Assembly: GCF_009547075.1 (NCBI RefSeq)
Contig: NZ_WIPH01000015.1
Span: 1-60,605 of the forward strand
Length of the DNA: 60,605 nt
Direction: 5' to 3'
DNA from: Gluconobacter aidae
GTDB taxonomy: Bacteria; Pseudomonadota; Alphaproteobacteria; Acetobacterales; Acetobacteraceae
The number at the start of each line of letters is the position of its first letter. Position 1 is the stretch's first letter. A program made the translations under genes and the position numbers. Below are positions 16,280-26,209 of the stretch, one piece after another. Below the pieces are notes generated by a model. That model did not search any database. It saw only the letters and a list, made by a program, of their open reading frames with translations, and had not been told where the DNA came from.

Positions 16280-18675
16280 GACGTCCTTCCCTGAGGCGCC
16301 TGTTCGCAAGGCTGACGAGCGCCAACGGGGCGGTTCTTCTGACGGTCATGGCGCTGGTGCTTGCCTTTGCGACGTTTGTCGTACTGTCGGGCGGCATGTC
16401 CCTTGCGCATCGACCACAGGTTCAGGCGATCGTCTTCCTGCTCGACTTCATCATGCTCATGCTGATTGCCGCGGCGGCGGTGGTGCAGATCGGGCGGATG
16501 CTGGCCGAACGCAGGCTTGGTCTGGCAGGGGCGCGGCTCCATGTCCGGCTCATTACGCTCTTCGGCATTGTGGCGGTCGCGCCGACCATCGTGGTGGGCG
16601 CGGTGGCGACGCTGTTCTTTCATTATGGTGTGGAGATCTGGTTTTCCAACCGCGTGAACGACGCTCTGACAGAGGCACGATCGGTCGCGGTCGGGTATCT
16701 GCAGGAGCATAACGACAACGCCCGCACCGAAGCTTTCGCGCTCGCGAATACACTGATTACGGTCCAGAACGACGAACTGTTCTCGCGCGGGACCGATCTT
16801 TTTCATGACCCGGCGCGCCTTCAGGAGTTTCTTGACGATGAAGTCACCGAGCGGGGTCTGACGGATGCAGAGGTCTTCGATCCCCTGACCTACAAGGTGC
16901 TGGCGGTTGGCGGCCTTCTGGGCAGCGATGCCGACATGTCGACCGTGCCGCCGCTGCCGCCCAAATCCGTTGTGGAACTGGCCCGGCATGGCGAGGCGGT
17001 GATTCTCGACCGTCCCGATCAGCGCAAGGTGCGCGCCGTGGTGGCGCTGGGGGGAAATTCCGGGCTCATGCTCGTCATCACCCGTCCTGTCGATCCGGAT
17101 GTGGTCGAACACATGCGCCGGACCGATGCGCTGGTGGCGGATTATCAGCGTCTGATTACCAATCGCGGCAAGACGCAGGTTCTGTTCGCGGTCATTTTCG
17201 CGCTGATGGGGCTGCTGGTGCTGGCTGTCGGGATGCTGACGGGGCTGGCGCTTGCCAATCGCATTGCCAATCCGCTGGGGCTGCTCATTCTTGCGGCGCA
17301 GCGCATTTCCCGCGGGGATCTGGGCGTTCGTGTCCCGGTGCCGGACGACACCGGTCAGGACAAGGATGACGAGGTGACGGGTCTGTCCCGGGCCTTCAAC
17401 AGCATGACCGATCAGCTTGAAAGCCAGCGCTCCGAACTGATGCAGGCCTATGACCAGATCAATGAGCGCCGCCGCTTCACCGAAACCGTTCTCGCGGGCG
17501 TGTCTGCCGGCGTGATCGGGCTGGACAGGGCACAGGTGATCGAACTGCCGAACCGGGCGGCATCCATTGTGCTCCAGCGCGATCTCCAGCCAGCGATCGG
17601 CAGGAAGCTGACGGATCGGGTTCCGGAGTTCTCGTCCATTCTGGATGCGGCGCGTCTTGCGCCCGAGCGCGTGCATACGGCTGAAATCCAGGTCGATACC
17701 GATGGCGCTCAGCGTCCAGGCGGTCCGGGCGAGGGGGCGGGGGCAGCCGCGGGGCGGACGCTTCTCGTGCGGGTCGTGGCGGAACTGCGGGGGCAGGATG
17801 TCGCGGGTTATGTCGTGACTTTCGATGACATCACGGATCTCCAGTCCGCGCAGCGCAAGGCGGCCTGGGCGGATGTGGCGCGGCGCGTGGCTCATGAAAT
17901 CAAGAACCCGCTGACGCCCATCCAGCTTGCGGCGGAGCGTCTGAAACGGCGCTTTCTCAAGGAAATCCAGTCCGATCCCGAGACCTATACGCAGCTTGTC
18001 GATACGATCGTGCGGCAGGTTGGCGATATCGGGCGTATGGTTGACGAGTTCTCCGCTTTCGCGCGAATGCCCCAGCCTGTCATGCAGCCGGAAGATTTTT
18101 CACGGCTGTGCCGGGAGGCGCTCGTGCTCCAGCGCAATGCTCATCCCGAAATCGTGTTCGAGACGTCCGGCCTGCCGCCATCGGGGCCGCTGGTGCGGTG
18201 CGACAGGCGGCTTATCGGCCAGGCCCTTACAAATCTGCTACAGAATGCAGCTGATGCGATCAGCATGACGGGCCGCGGAAAACCGGGAGAAAACCCGTCC
18301 GGACAGCCTGCGGGACAGGGGGTGCAGCCAATTGGACACATTGTGGTGGGCTTGCACATTCACGGCGGGCATGTCCTGCTAGACATAGAAGATGACGGGA
18401 TCGGCCTGCCGACGGTGGAACGCCACCGGCTGACCGAGCCTTATGTAACCCACAAGGCGAAGGGCACCGGGCTCGGCCTTGCGATCGTCAAGAAGATCAT
18501 GGAGGACCATTCCGGGATGCTTCAGCTCACTGATCGGGTACCAGGCCGGTCCCCAGGCCCGCTGACCGGGCAGAAGGGGACGCGCGTCACCCTGTCCCTG
18601 CCGTTATGGGAGCAGGAGAGCCATGGACCGGGCGGCACAGATCCCAAGACCACGAGGGCAGCAGATGGAACATGA
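16276..18675 (+). CDS. ntrY: Nitrogen regulation sensor histidine kinase NtrY
   Basis: A 799-residue membrane kinase. N-terminal membrane helices come first (about residues 18-40, 48-70, 88-115), then a periplasmic sensor region, another helix near 300, a HAMP linker (ANRIANPLGLL), a PAS-like domain, and the kinase core with the phospho-acceptor in RRVAHEIKNPLTP. ATP-binding boxes are NLLQNAADAI, DIEDDGIGLP and GTGLGLAIVKK. It starts at GTG 16276, overlapping the upstream stop, and overlaps ntrX. It should phosphorylate NtrX; the signal is uncertain (nitrogen or redox in studied relatives). Confidence 0.95.
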   Translation: MRRPSLRRLFARLTSANGAVLLTVMALVLAFATFVVLSGGMSLAHRPQVQAIVFLLDFIMLMLIAAAAVVQIGRMLAERRLGLAGARLHVRLITLFGIVAVAPTIVVGAVATLFFHYGVEIWFSNRVNDALTEARSVAVGYLQEHNDNARTEAFALANTLITVQNDELFSRGTDLFHDPARLQEFLDDEVTERGLTDAEVFDPLTYKVLAVGGLLGSDADMSTVPPLPPKSVVELARHGEAVILDRPDQRKVRAVVALGGNSGLMLVITRPVDPDVVEHMRRTDALVADYQRLITNRGKTQVLFAVIFALMGLLVLAVGMLTGLALANRIANPLGLLILAAQRISRGDLGVRVPVPDDTGQDKDDEVTGLSRAFNSMTDQLESQRSELMQAYDQINERRRFTETVLAGVSAGVIGLDRAQVIELPNRAASIVLQRDLQPAIGRKLTDRVPEFSSILDAARLAPERVHTAEIQVDTDGAQRPGGPGEGAGAAAGRTLLVRVVAELRGQDVAGYVVTFDDITDLQSAQRKAAWADVARRVAHEIKNPLTPIQLAAERLKRRFLKEIQSDPETYTQLVDTIVRQVGDIGRMVDEFSAFARMPQPVMQPEDFSRLCREALVLQRNAHPEIVFETSGLPPSGPLVRCDRRLIGQALTNLLQNAADAISMTGRGKPGENPSGQPAGQGVQPIGHIVVGLHIHGGHVLLDIEDDGIGLPTVERHRLTEPYVTHKAKGTGLGLAIVKKIMEDHSGMLQLTDRVPGRSPGPLTGQKGTRVTLSLPLWEQESHGPGGTDPKTTRAADGT

Positions 18676-20077
18676 GATCCTGATCGTCGATGACGAGCCG
18701 GACATCCGGTTTCTCATTGAGGGCATTCTGAACGACGAAGGCTATCGCACACGCACCGCTGCCAACTCGGATCAGGCGCTCGAACTTTTTCGTTCGCACC
18801 GTCCTTCGCTTGCGATTCTGGACATCTGGCTTCAGGGCTCACGTCTTGACGGCATCGAACTGCTCAAGATCTTCCAGGTGGAAGAGCCAGGACTGCCGAC
18901 ACTTATGATCTCGGGTCACGGAACGATCGAGACGGCGGTCTCCAGCCTGAAGCTCGGCGCCTATGACTTCATCGAAAAGCCGTTCCAGTCGGACCGGCTT
19001 CTGGTTGTGGTGCGGCGTGCGCTCGAAGCCGCGCGCCTGCGCAGGGAGAACGCGGAACTTCGTCTGCGGGCGGGGCCGGAGACGACGCTGTCTGGAGAAG
19101 GGGCAGCCATTTCAGCCGTTCGCGCCCAGATCGAGCGTGTTGCTCCGACCAATTCGCGCGTGCTGATCAGCGGACCTGCCGGATCGGGCAAGGAAGTGGC
19201 GGCCCGTATGATCCATGCGCGCTCGCGCCGGGCGGAAGGGCCGTTCATTGCGCTGAACTGTGCCACGCTGGCTCCCAACCGTTTCGAAGAAGAGCTTTTC
19301 GGCCTTGATGGCGAAGACGGTCAGCCGATGCGGCGCGGTGTACTGGAGCGGGCCCATCGCGGGACGCTGCTGCTTGATGAAGTCGCGGACATGCCGCCTG
19401 AGACGCAGGGCAAGATCGTGCGGGCGCTTCAGGACCAGACATTCGAGCGTCTGGGCGGCAATACGCGGGTGAAGGTGGATATCCGCGTCATTGCCACCAC
19501 CAATCGCGATCTTCAGTCCGAAATCGCGGCACAGCGGTTCCGGGAAGATCTGTATTACCGTCTTGCGGTCGTTCCCCTGCGGATCCCGTCCCTGCGGGAA
19601 CGGCGGGAAGATATTCCGGGTCTGGCGCGGCATTTCCTCGAACGCTGTGCGCAGTCTTCCGGGCTGCCGGTTCGGGAACTCTCCGTGGATGCGCTTGCGG
19701 CACTGCAATCCTATGAGTGGCCAGGTAATGTACGCGAACTGCGCAACCTGATGGAGCGGCTGCTGATCATGATGCCGGGGACGGGCAACGATCCTATCCG
19801 TGCGGATATGCTGCCCGCCACGATCAGCCAGGGCGCGCCGTCCATGACCCGTCTCAGCTCCGGCGCGGATGTCATGAGCCTGCCTCTGCGGGAGGCGCGG
19901 GACCTGTTCGAGACGCAGTATCTTCAGGTCCAGCTTATGCGTTTTGGCGGAAACATCAGCCGGACGGCCAGTTTCGTCTGCATGGAGCGCAGTGCCCTGC
20001 ATCGCAAGCTCAAGCAGCTTGGCGTCACCACGAATGAAGAACGCACGGTTTCGCCTTCCCCGTCGGCTGGTAGCTGA
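18665..20077 (+). CDS. ntrX: Response regulator NtrX
   Basis: A 470-residue NtrC-family regulator. The receiver has D9/D10 in VDDEPD, the phospho-acceptor D53 in ILDIW, and lysine in FIEKPF. The AAA+ domain keeps an intact P-loop, SGPAGSGKE, Walker B TLLLDEVADM, and sensor motif REDLYYRL, but GAFTGA is absent and replaced by a variable stretch after EELFG. Many alphaproteobacterial NtrX proteins share this loss and act without sigma-54. A Fis-type helix-turn-helix ends the protein. ATG 18665 puts the receiver at the N-terminus; an ATG at 18623 would add 14 residues. Confidence 0.95.
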   Translation: MEHEILIVDDEPDIRFLIEGILNDEGYRTRTAANSDQALELFRSHRPSLAILDIWLQGSRLDGIELLKIFQVEEPGLPTLMISGHGTIETAVSSLKLGAYDFIEKPFQSDRLLVVVRRALEAARLRRENAELRLRAGPETTLSGEGAAISAVRAQIERVAPTNSRVLISGPAGSGKEVAARMIHARSRRAEGPFIALNCATLAPNRFEEELFGLDGEDGQPMRRGVLERAHRGTLLLDEVADMPPETQGKIVRALQDQTFERLGGNTRVKVDIRVIATTNRDLQSEIAAQRFREDLYYRLAVVPLRIPSLRERREDIPGLARHFLERCAQSSGLPVRELSVDALAALQSYEWPGNVRELRNLMERLLIMMPGTGNDPIRADMLPATISQGAPSMTRLSSGADVMSLPLREARDLFETQYLQVQLMRFGGNISRTASFVCMERSALHRKLKQLGVTTNEERTVSPSPSAGS

Positions 20078-20083
20078 GATCAT

Positions 20084-20380
20084 GTGCCAGATTTTTTCCA
20101 TTTCCTTCAGTCGACTGATAACAGCGTGACCCCAGAATCCCCGTCCTCTGCCGGACCCCGCGTCGTGCAGGAGGTCTTTCTCGATCATCTGCGCAGGACG
20201 GAAGCGTCCGTGACCGTTTTTCTGGTCAACGGTGTGAAGCTTCAGGGCATCGTTGCCCAATCCGATGCGCATACCCTGCTGCTCCGTCGTGATGGCCATG
20301 TGCAGCTTGTTTACAAACATGCCGTCAGCACGATCATGCCGGTGGCGGCCATGTCCCATTTTGTGGAAGAAGAACTTTGA
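20084..20380 (+). CDS. hfq: RNA chaperone Hfq
   Basis: Hfq forms a ring that pairs small RNAs with mRNAs. The Sm1 motif [11 protein letters not shown] and the Sm2 motif [12 protein letters not shown] are both intact, with the conserved LRRDGHVQ between them. The start is uncertain: GTG 20084 gives 98 residues with an odd phenylalanine-rich tail, while GTG 20126 ([18 protein letters not shown]) gives 84 residues, nearer the usual length. It lies between ntrX and hflX, as in other alphaproteobacteria, and its stop overlaps the hflX start. Confidence 0.95.
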   Translation: MPDFFHFLQSTDNSVTPESPSSAGPRVVQEVFLDHLRRTEASVTVFLVNGVKLQGIVAQSDAHTLLLRRDGHVQLVYKHAVSTIMPVAAMSHFVEEEL

Positions 20381-21690
20381 GCGGTTTCGACACCAAAAAA
20401 CCCGCAACCCGTGCGGCTGTCATCCTGCCCTGGGAGAAGTCGGGACCGCAGGAGGAAATTCGCGCGGCTGATGCGCGGCTTGAGGAAGCGGTCGGTCTGA
20501 CCGCGTCGATCGGGCTTGTGGTGGTGCGCCAGGCGGCGATCCTGCTGCGTGCGCGGCGTCCTTCAACCCTTCTGGGGAGCGGTCAGGTCGAGCAGCTTGC
20601 CGAGGCGGTGAAGCTGGATAATGTGGATGTGGTCGTCATCGATGCCCGCCTCTCGCCCGGCCAGCAGCGTAACCTCGAAAAAGCTCTGGGCTGCAAGGTT
20701 GTGGACCGGACCGGGCTGATCCTCGATATCTTCGGCGCGCGCGCGGCGACCCGTGAAGGTGTGCTTCAGGTCGAGCTCGCCCATCTGGAATACCAGCGCT
20801 CGCGGCTTGTGCGGCTGTGGACCCATCTTGAGCGTCAGCGCGGTGGCTTCGGCTTCCTTGGCGGTCCGGGTGAGACGCAGATGGAAGCGGATCGCCGGAT
20901 GCTGGCCGAGCGGATCGGCAAGATCAGAAAAGAGCTGGAACAGGTGCGTCGCACGCGCGGCCTGCATCGAGAATCCCGCAAGCGCGTGCCGTTCCCGGTC
21001 GTTGCGCTCGTGGGGTACACCAATGCGGGCAAATCCACGCTGTTCAATGCCCTGACCGGGGCGTCCGTCCATGCGCAGGACCAGCTTTTCGCCACGCTGG
21101 ACCCGACGATGCGCGGGCTTCGCCTGCCATCGGGCCGCAATGTGATCCTGTCCGATACGGTGGGCTTCATCAGTGAACTGCCCACCGAACTGATCGCGGC
21201 TTTCCGGGCGACGCTTGAGGAAGTGGCGCAGGCGGACGTGATCCTGCATGTGCGCGATATTTCGCACCCCGATAGTGTGGCGCAGCGGGCGGACGTGCTC
21301 AACGTGCTGGACGGCATGGTGCGGGATGGGATGCTCGACGCGCACTGGCCGGACCGTACGATCGAAGTGCTGAACAAGGCCGATCTGGTCGGCGGCGTCG
21401 AGGCCGTGCCGAAGCGTGAGAACGCGGTGGCAATTTCGGCCATCACCGGCGAGGGACTGCCGGATCTTTTCGAGATCCTGGACCAGTACCTGACGCGATC
21501 AATGAAATCCGTGGATGTCCGTCTTCCGATCACGGACGGCGCGGCCCTCGCCTGGCTTTACCAGCATGGTGAAGTGGTCGGGCGGACGGACCTGGAAGAC
21601 GGGATGGACGTGCAGGTCCGTCTTTTCTCGGCGGATCTGGAGCGGTTCGAACTGCTCCATCCGAACCGTATTATACAGCAGGAAGGCTGA
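20377..21690 (+). CDS. hflX: Ribosome-associated GTPase HflX
   Basis: HflX splits stalled 70S ribosomes under stress. The 437-residue protein has the N-terminal HflX domain with [15 protein letters not shown] and [18 protein letters not shown], then a GTPase domain with G1 [10 protein letters not shown]3 DTVGF and G4 NKAD. It begins at TTG 20377, overlapping the hfq stop, in the classic hfq-hflX arrangement. The C-terminal part ([14 protein letters not shown] and onward) is complete. Confidence 0.96.
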   Translation: MSGFDTKKPATRAAVILPWEKSGPQEEIRAADARLEEAVGLTASIGLVVVRQAAILLRARRPSTLLGSGQVEQLAEAVKLDNVDVVVIDARLSPGQQRNLEKALGCKVVDRTGLILDIFGARAATREGVLQVELAHLEYQRSRLVRLWTHLERQRGGFGFLGGPGETQMEADRRMLAERIGKIRKELEQVRRTRGLHRESRKRVPFPVVALVGYTNAGKSTLFNALTGASVHAQDQLFATLDPTMRGLRLPSGRNVILSDTVGFISELPTELIAAFRATLEEVAQADVILHVRDISHPDSVAQRADVLNVLDGMVRDGMLDAHWPDRTIEVLNKADLVGGVEAVPKRENAVAISAITGEGLPDLFEILDQYLTRSMKSVDVRLPITDGAALAWLYQHGEVVGRTDLEDGMDVQVRLFSADLERFELLHPNRIIQQEG

Positions 21691-21700
21691 ACGAACGCCG

Positions 21701-22861
21701 CTATTCGGGCGCTGGCACGGGGCGTGTCGGGCCCGAAGGCAGGCGGGCGGCTTTGGCCCGCTGACGGGCGCGGTCCAGCGGGATGGCCAGTGCGTAGGTC
21801 AGGCCGAGGCCGACCGCGTTCATCACAAGCTGGTCCCACAGGTTGATGCCGAAGCTCGCGAACATCAGTCGTCCCAGCAGGTCCAGTACCGTGCCGCACG
21901 CAAAGACTTCCAGCGAATTCCGCCCGAGCAGGGCGAGGCCCTGACCGATCCGGTCGGCTGAAATGCGGCGCAGGGCCTTGGACGACTGCACCAGATAGAA
22001 GATCGCCATGATGTCCAGCAGGCGCCAGATGGCGAGCGTGGATTTGCCTGTATTGGGCGGGGCCGGAAAAATCCGCAGAAACGGGACGTGCCAGTATTCA
22101 TACGGAAAGCACAGCACGAAAGCGCCCGCCAGATAGGTTAGGCACAGGGCCTTGGCCCAGGGGCGATAGGGCAGATCACCATTGTGTTTCGAGGCCCAGA
22201 CCGCGCCCAGAATCCCCAGGATATAGAGGAACTGCCAGCCGAACGGGTTGAGATACCAGCCATTGGGATCAAGCCAGTTCGGGATGGTGATGCGCGGGTC
22301 CAGATTGGCAATGGCCCAGATCCCGATGCTGAGCGTCAGCAGCAGCCATACGCTGCGCTTGAGAATCCGGTAGATCAGCGGGAACAGCGCCAGAAGTACG
22401 ACATAAAGCGGCAGGATGTTCAGATAGCTCGGCAGGGCATCGAAGGTCAGGATACGCCACAGCCAGCTATAGCCATGCGCAAGCTGGGGTTCGATCGTGT
22501 ATTCGGGCAGGGGCTGGTAGTGCCGCCACTGGCGGACGGTCCAGACGAAAACCAGCGTCATGCCGGTCTGGTACAGATACAGTCTGAGGCATCGGGCCAG
22601 GATGCGAAAGATGCCGGTTTGCCAGCCCTGCCGGTCGATCAGGCGACCATAGGCCAGATAGGACGCATAGCCCGCCAGCATGACGAAGATCTCGGCTGCG
22701 TCCGCGAAGCCGAAATTGCGGATGGTGATGCGGTTGAGCAGATTATCGGGAACATGATCCACAAGCATCATCAGCAGCGCGATGCCGCGCAGCGCATCCA
22801 CGCGGTGATCGCGCGAATTCTTGCGCGCTAAAGCTGGCGGGGGCGGTTGAGGCGGCTCCAT
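21701..22861 (-). CDS. OpgC-like acyltransferase family membrane protein
   Basis: A 386-residue polytopic protein with about ten membrane segments. The first part, RVDALRGIALLMMLVDHVP, contains the Asp-X-X-Arg-Gly pattern and the histidine typical of OpgC and acyltransferase 3 relatives. OpgC adds succinyl groups to periplasmic glucans in other proteobacteria; acyl donor and target here are unknown. A proline-rich cytosolic N-terminus precedes the first helix. It converges with hflX at a 10-bp gap without a visible terminator. Confidence 0.85.
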   Translation of the reverse strand: MEPPQPPPPALARKNSRDHRVDALRGIALLMMLVDHVPDNLLNRITIRNFGFADAAEIFVMLAGYASYLAYGRLIDRQGWQTGIFRILARCLRLYLYQTGMTLVFVWTVRQWRHYQPLPEYTIEPQLAHGYSWLWRILTFDALPSYLNILPLYVVLLALFPLIYRILKRSVWLLLTLSIGIWAIANLDPRITIPNWLDPNGWYLNPFGWQFLYILGILGAVWASKHNGDLPYRPWAKALCLTYLAGAFVLCFPYEYWHVPFLRIFPAPPNTGKSTLAIWRLLDIMAIFYLVQSSKALRRISADRIGQGLALLGRNSLEVFACGTVLDLLGRLMFASFGINLWDQLVMNAVGLGLTYALAIPLDRARQRAKAARLPSGPTRPVPAPE

Positions 22862-23054
22862 GATCTCTTCTTATCGTCAGTACGGAGGCAGGGGTATGGG
22901 TGACTCGTTACGGTCAGATTAAAGATTGGACGGAATTACAGATTGCGGCCGGCTGCCTCTGAATGAGATGGGCCGAAGAACTGCTCCCGACCATCCGGGA
23001 TGCGGCTATAACAGTCACGCATCCGGCGGGGGCGGCTGCCGTGCCTGTTAGCCC

Positions 23055-24509
23055 TTACAGTGCGAGCAGGTTTTCGTTCGATTGCGTGGCGATGATGCCG
23101 TGCGGGTCGGGGTGAAGCCCCGTGACTTCGACCCTGTGGCCGTGGGAGCGGAGCTTGCCGATGATTTTCTCCAGAACCTGCACTGAAGTGATGTCCCAGA
23201 AACGGGCATGGGTGAGGTCAAGAACCACGGTCTTTGCATCAGTATGATAGTCGATGGCAGCGGACAGGCTGTCTGCGGATGCGAAAAAGACCTGTCCGGA
23301 CGCCCGGTATGTCAGCGTTTCGCCCGATCGCTCTTCCGTGACGCGCAGGAGGTTTGCGGCATGCCAGGCGAAGAACACGCCCGAGAGCATGACACCGACC
23401 GCAACGCCCGCAGCCAGATCGTGGGTCATGATGACCACGACGACGGTGACGAGCATGGTCAGGCTGGACAGACGCGGATGGCGGGTCAGGTCGCGCAGGC
23501 TGTTCCAGGAGAATGTGCTGGCGGAGACCATGATCATGATGGCAACGAGGGCAGCCATCGGAACCTGTCCGACCCAGCGATGCAGCAGAACCATGAGCGC
23601 CAGAAGGAACGCTCCTGCCGTGAATGTGGAGAGGCGCCCGCGTCCGCCATAGCGCAGGTTGCCGACGGTCTGTCCGATCATGCCGCAACCCGCGATGCCA
23701 CCGAAAGCGCCGACGAGAATGTTGGAAATGCCGAGGCCCGTGCATTCCATGCGCTGGTCGCCGTGTGTGTCGGTGATGTCATCGACAACAGAGGCCGTCA
23801 TCATCGATTCCAGCAGGCCTACGGCGGCCATGGCCAGCGCGTAAGGCAGCACGACGGACCATGTGGCCCAGTTCAGGGGAATGTGGGGAAAAGTCAGGCT
23901 GGGCAGGCCGGTGGGAAGGTCTCCGAGGTCCGCCACGGTATGGACGGGCATCGGATAGAACATCGTGATCGTGGTGAGTACGATGATGCAGATCAGGGGC
24001 GAGGGGATGGCGTCCGACAGGCGTGGCAGCAGATAGATGATGACGAGGCCCAGAGCGATCAGGGCATAGGTATGCCAGGTGACGCCAAGCATCTGTGGAA
24101 CCTGTGCGGAGAAGATCATGATCGCCAGGGCGTTGACGAAGCCGGTGCGGACTTCGGCGGATACGAACCGCATGACGGCCTGAAAGCGCAGCAGCCCGAA
24201 GATCACCTGAAACGCGCCGGCGACAAGCGTGGCGAGCAGCATGGCCTGCACGCCATGAGTGTGAACCAGAGGGGCCGCGACCAAAGCCACCGAACCGGCG
24301 GCGCCAGAAATCATGCCTGGACGCCCGCCGAAAATGGCGATGGAGACGGAAATGACGAAGGATGCGAACAGCGAGACGGACGGGGAGACGCCTGCGATAT
24401 AAGAAAAGGCGATGACCTCAGGGATGAGGGCAAAAGTGCCAACCATTCCGGCCAGCACTTCGCGCAGCGGGTTCTGTGCCCACTGGCGACGATAGAGAGC
24501 GGGAGTCAT
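23055..24509 (-). CDS. SulP family anion transporter with STAS domain
   Basis: A 484-residue inner-membrane transporter. The hydrophobic core (about residues 15-390) carries the SulP signature region FALIPEVIAFSYIAGVSP and GGRPGMISGAAGS. The C-terminal STAS domain (about 400-484) contains VVLDLTHARFWDITSVQVLE. Members carry sulfate, bicarbonate or dicarboxylates; specificity is not readable here. The gene stands alone on the minus strand with a candidate promoter about 80 bp upstream. Confidence 0.93.
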   Translation of the reverse strand: MTPALYRRQWAQNPLREVLAGMVGTFALIPEVIAFSYIAGVSPSVSLFASFVISVSIAIFGGRPGMISGAAGSVALVAAPLVHTHGVQAMLLATLVAGAFQVIFGLLRFQAVMRFVSAEVRTGFVNALAIMIFSAQVPQMLGVTWHTYALIALGLVIIYLLPRLSDAIPSPLICIIVLTTITMFYPMPVHTVADLGDLPTGLPSLTFPHIPLNWATWSVVLPYALAMAAVGLLESMMTASVVDDITDTHGDQRMECTGLGISNILVGAFGGIAGCGMIGQTVGNLRYGGRGRLSTFTAGAFLLALMVLLHRWVGQVPMAALVAIMIMVSASTFSWNSLRDLTRHPRLSSLTMLVTVVVVIMTHDLAAGVAVGVMLSGVFFAWHAANLLRVTEERSGETLTYRASGQVFFASADSLSAAIDYHTDAKTVVLDLTHARFWDITSVQVLEKIIGKLRSHGHRVEVTGLHPDPHGIIATQSNENLLAL

Positions 24510-24933
24510 GAAGAATCCTTGCGGGCAGGACGTGAACAGGGTGCGACGTATTCAGGCCCGGCGCGGCAATGAGGCACATAGTATAGCCCAGCCCGGTTTG
24601 GGATTGAAGGTCTGGAAGTGGCAGGAGTACCCGCCGGAGCGGGATGTTCCCATTACGAATCGAACAGCGGGCGACGTGTTTGTGCCGGGGCGGAACAGAC
24701 AGTCCGTCATCCGGCGCAGATTCCGGGCAAGAAGGGAATCTGCTCCAACGTGGTGGCGCTCCATCTGATCGGGACGCCGTTGATTCCTGCGACCATGACA
24801 GTGGAGCATGTTGAATGCTTTGGAGCCGATACACCGATGAAGTGTCCGGAGCGTAAAAAACACGGCGTAAAAAAAATGCGTCAAAGGACTGGACGACGGG
24901 CCCAACCTTCCTTTAGAGAAGGCGTCGCTGTGT
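24510..24933. other. 424-bp intergenic region, SulP gene to tRNA-His
   Basis: No convincing gene: several small open frames on both strands lack ribosome binding sites and family features. It should hold the SulP promoter and leader on the minus strand, and the tRNA-His promoter on the plus strand. Two A-runs occur near 24857-24878. No riboswitch family was recognised. Confidence 0.6.
24580..24608 (-). promoter_or_regulatory. Candidate sigma-70 promoter for SulP gene
   Basis: On the minus strand TTCAAT (24608-24603) and TATACT (24585-24580) are separated by 17 bp. The -10 is close to consensus and the -35 is weak. Transcription would start about 65 bases before the SulP ATG. Confidence 0.4.
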
Positions 24934-25010
24934 GGCGGATGTAGCTCAGTTGGTAGAGCGCCGGTTTGTGGTACCGGTTGTCGCGGGTTCGATCCCCGTC
25001 ATTCGCCCCA
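24934..25010 (+). tRNA. tRNA-His (GTG anticodon)
   Basis: A full cloverleaf with the extra 5' G (G-1, base 24934) facing C73 (25007), as in tRNA-His. The acceptor stem pairs GCGGATG (24935-24941) with CATTCGC (25000-25006) with one G-T pair. The anticodon loop contains GTG, the T arm reads GGGTTCGATCCCC, and CCA is encoded at 25008-25010. Confidence 0.95.
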
Positions 25011-25041
25011 GCGATCCTCGTGCAAAATTCAGTTATGGTTC

Positions 25042-25974
25042 TCAGGGTTTTGCGACATCGGCCTGTTGGTGGTGTCGGCGTTCCCAGTGTTCTTCCAGAG
25101 CCATGCGCTCGAAGCGCAGTTTCTGACGGATCCAGTTCAGCATGCCCGAGAGTGTGACGACCACGATCCCCACGAAAGTCCAGTTGTCCAGGGGCTGGTT
25201 GAACAGCAGGTAGCTGAACGCAACCGCCCAGACCATCTGGCTGTATTGCGGAAGTGCCACACGGTTCGCAGGCGCGACGGCTGTGGCCATCATCATGAAA
25301 AGCTGACCCAAGGCGGCGAGAAAACCGTAGCCGAACAGGATGGACCAGATCTTCCAGCCATGGGGCCAGGATGCGTGGGCGATCATCAGAAGTCCGTCGC
25401 CGATCAGCGGACCGAACAGGCTTGATCCGAACAGGGAAAGTCGTGCGCTGCCATCTCCCGCCAGTCGGTAGGCCACGACGCTGCTGGCATTGGCAAGGGC
25501 GGCGACGATGGCGCAGACATGTCCCAGATGGAACGTCCGTGCGCCGGGACGCAGGACGATCAGCACCCCGAGAAATCCGACTGCGACGGACAGCCATGTC
25601 CAGAACGAGACCTTTTCCTTGAGGATCGTCACGGAAATGATGGTGACGAAGAAGGGCATCAGGAACATCAGCGACAGGGCTTCTGGCATGGGCAGCAGCA
25701 TGAAGGCCATGACGCTCGCGGCCGTCGAGACGAATGTCGAAACCGCGCGCAGAATCCACATTCCCGGCCGGGTTGTCGCGAAAATATCGGAATAGGGTTC
25801 GTCCGGGCGACGGATGAAAGGCAGCAGAATGAAGCCGAAGACACCGCCTGAAAATGCGACTTCAAAAGGATCCAGATGCCCCCCGAGACCTTTTGAACAG
25901 GCATCACTGATTGAAAAAGCGGCATAGCCCAGAAGCGCCAGAAGAATACCGGAGGAGAAAATGTTCTGTTTCAT
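25042..25974 (-). CDS. EamA family (drug/metabolite superfamily) transporter
   Basis: A 310-residue protein with ten predicted membrane helices arranged as two EamA repeats (about residues 8-145 and 155-290). The first starts with ILLALLGYAAFSISDACSKGL, and the first repeat ends with the conserved ILKEKVSFWTWLSVAVGFLGV. Substrate unknown; relatives export amino acids, nucleosides or drugs. It converges with tRNA-His. The 235 bp upstream to the manC gene hold no gene. Confidence 0.9.
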   Translation of the reverse strand: MKQNIFSSGILLALLGYAAFSISDACSKGLGGHLDPFEVAFSGGVFGFILLPFIRRPDEPYSDIFATTRPGMWILRAVSTFVSTAASVMAFMLLPMPEALSLMFLMPFFVTIISVTILKEKVSFWTWLSVAVGFLGVLIVLRPGARTFHLGHVCAIVAALANASSVVAYRLAGDGSARLSLFGSSLFGPLIGDGLLMIAHASWPHGWKIWSILFGYGFLAALGQLFMMMATAVAPANRVALPQYSQMVWAVAFSYLLFNQPLDNWTFVGIVVVTLSGMLNWIRQKLRFERMALEEHWERRHHQQADVAKP

Positions 25975-26209
25975 GAGTCTGTTTCTGCTCCGGTGAGGCG
26001 GATTCTTCTTCGTGGATAAGAAAACCTGCTTGTACCGACAGTCAATGTTTCAGATTTTCGGAAATATCTTTTCTGATGGGGCGCTCATGATTGGGGGCAG
26101 GACAGGAGCAGGAGGCAAAATTGGAAAGGTTGAGACCTTCATGTAGGATGCCTGCCCATCGGGGAAGCCTCACGGCCCCCATCTTCTAGATGAAAAAGCG
26201 TAAGCCCCC

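Noticed and set aside
16111-17895. A 594-codon minus-strand frame
   Set aside because: Antisense shadow of ntrY; composition is Arg/His rich as expected for a mirror frame.
22997-23030. Imperfect inverted repeat (GGATGCG/CGCATCC) after the SulP gene
   Set aside because: It has a bulge and no T-run on either strand; too weak to call a terminator.
23208-24572. A 454-codon plus-strand frame
   Set aside because: Antisense shadow of the SulP gene, rich in Gly, Asp and His, with no fold features.
24418-24905. Two overlapping minus-strand open frames (138 and 117 codons) upstream of the SulP gene
   Set aside because: No ribosome binding site, no recognisable motif, irregular composition; one overlaps the SulP start. 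Treated as intergenic.
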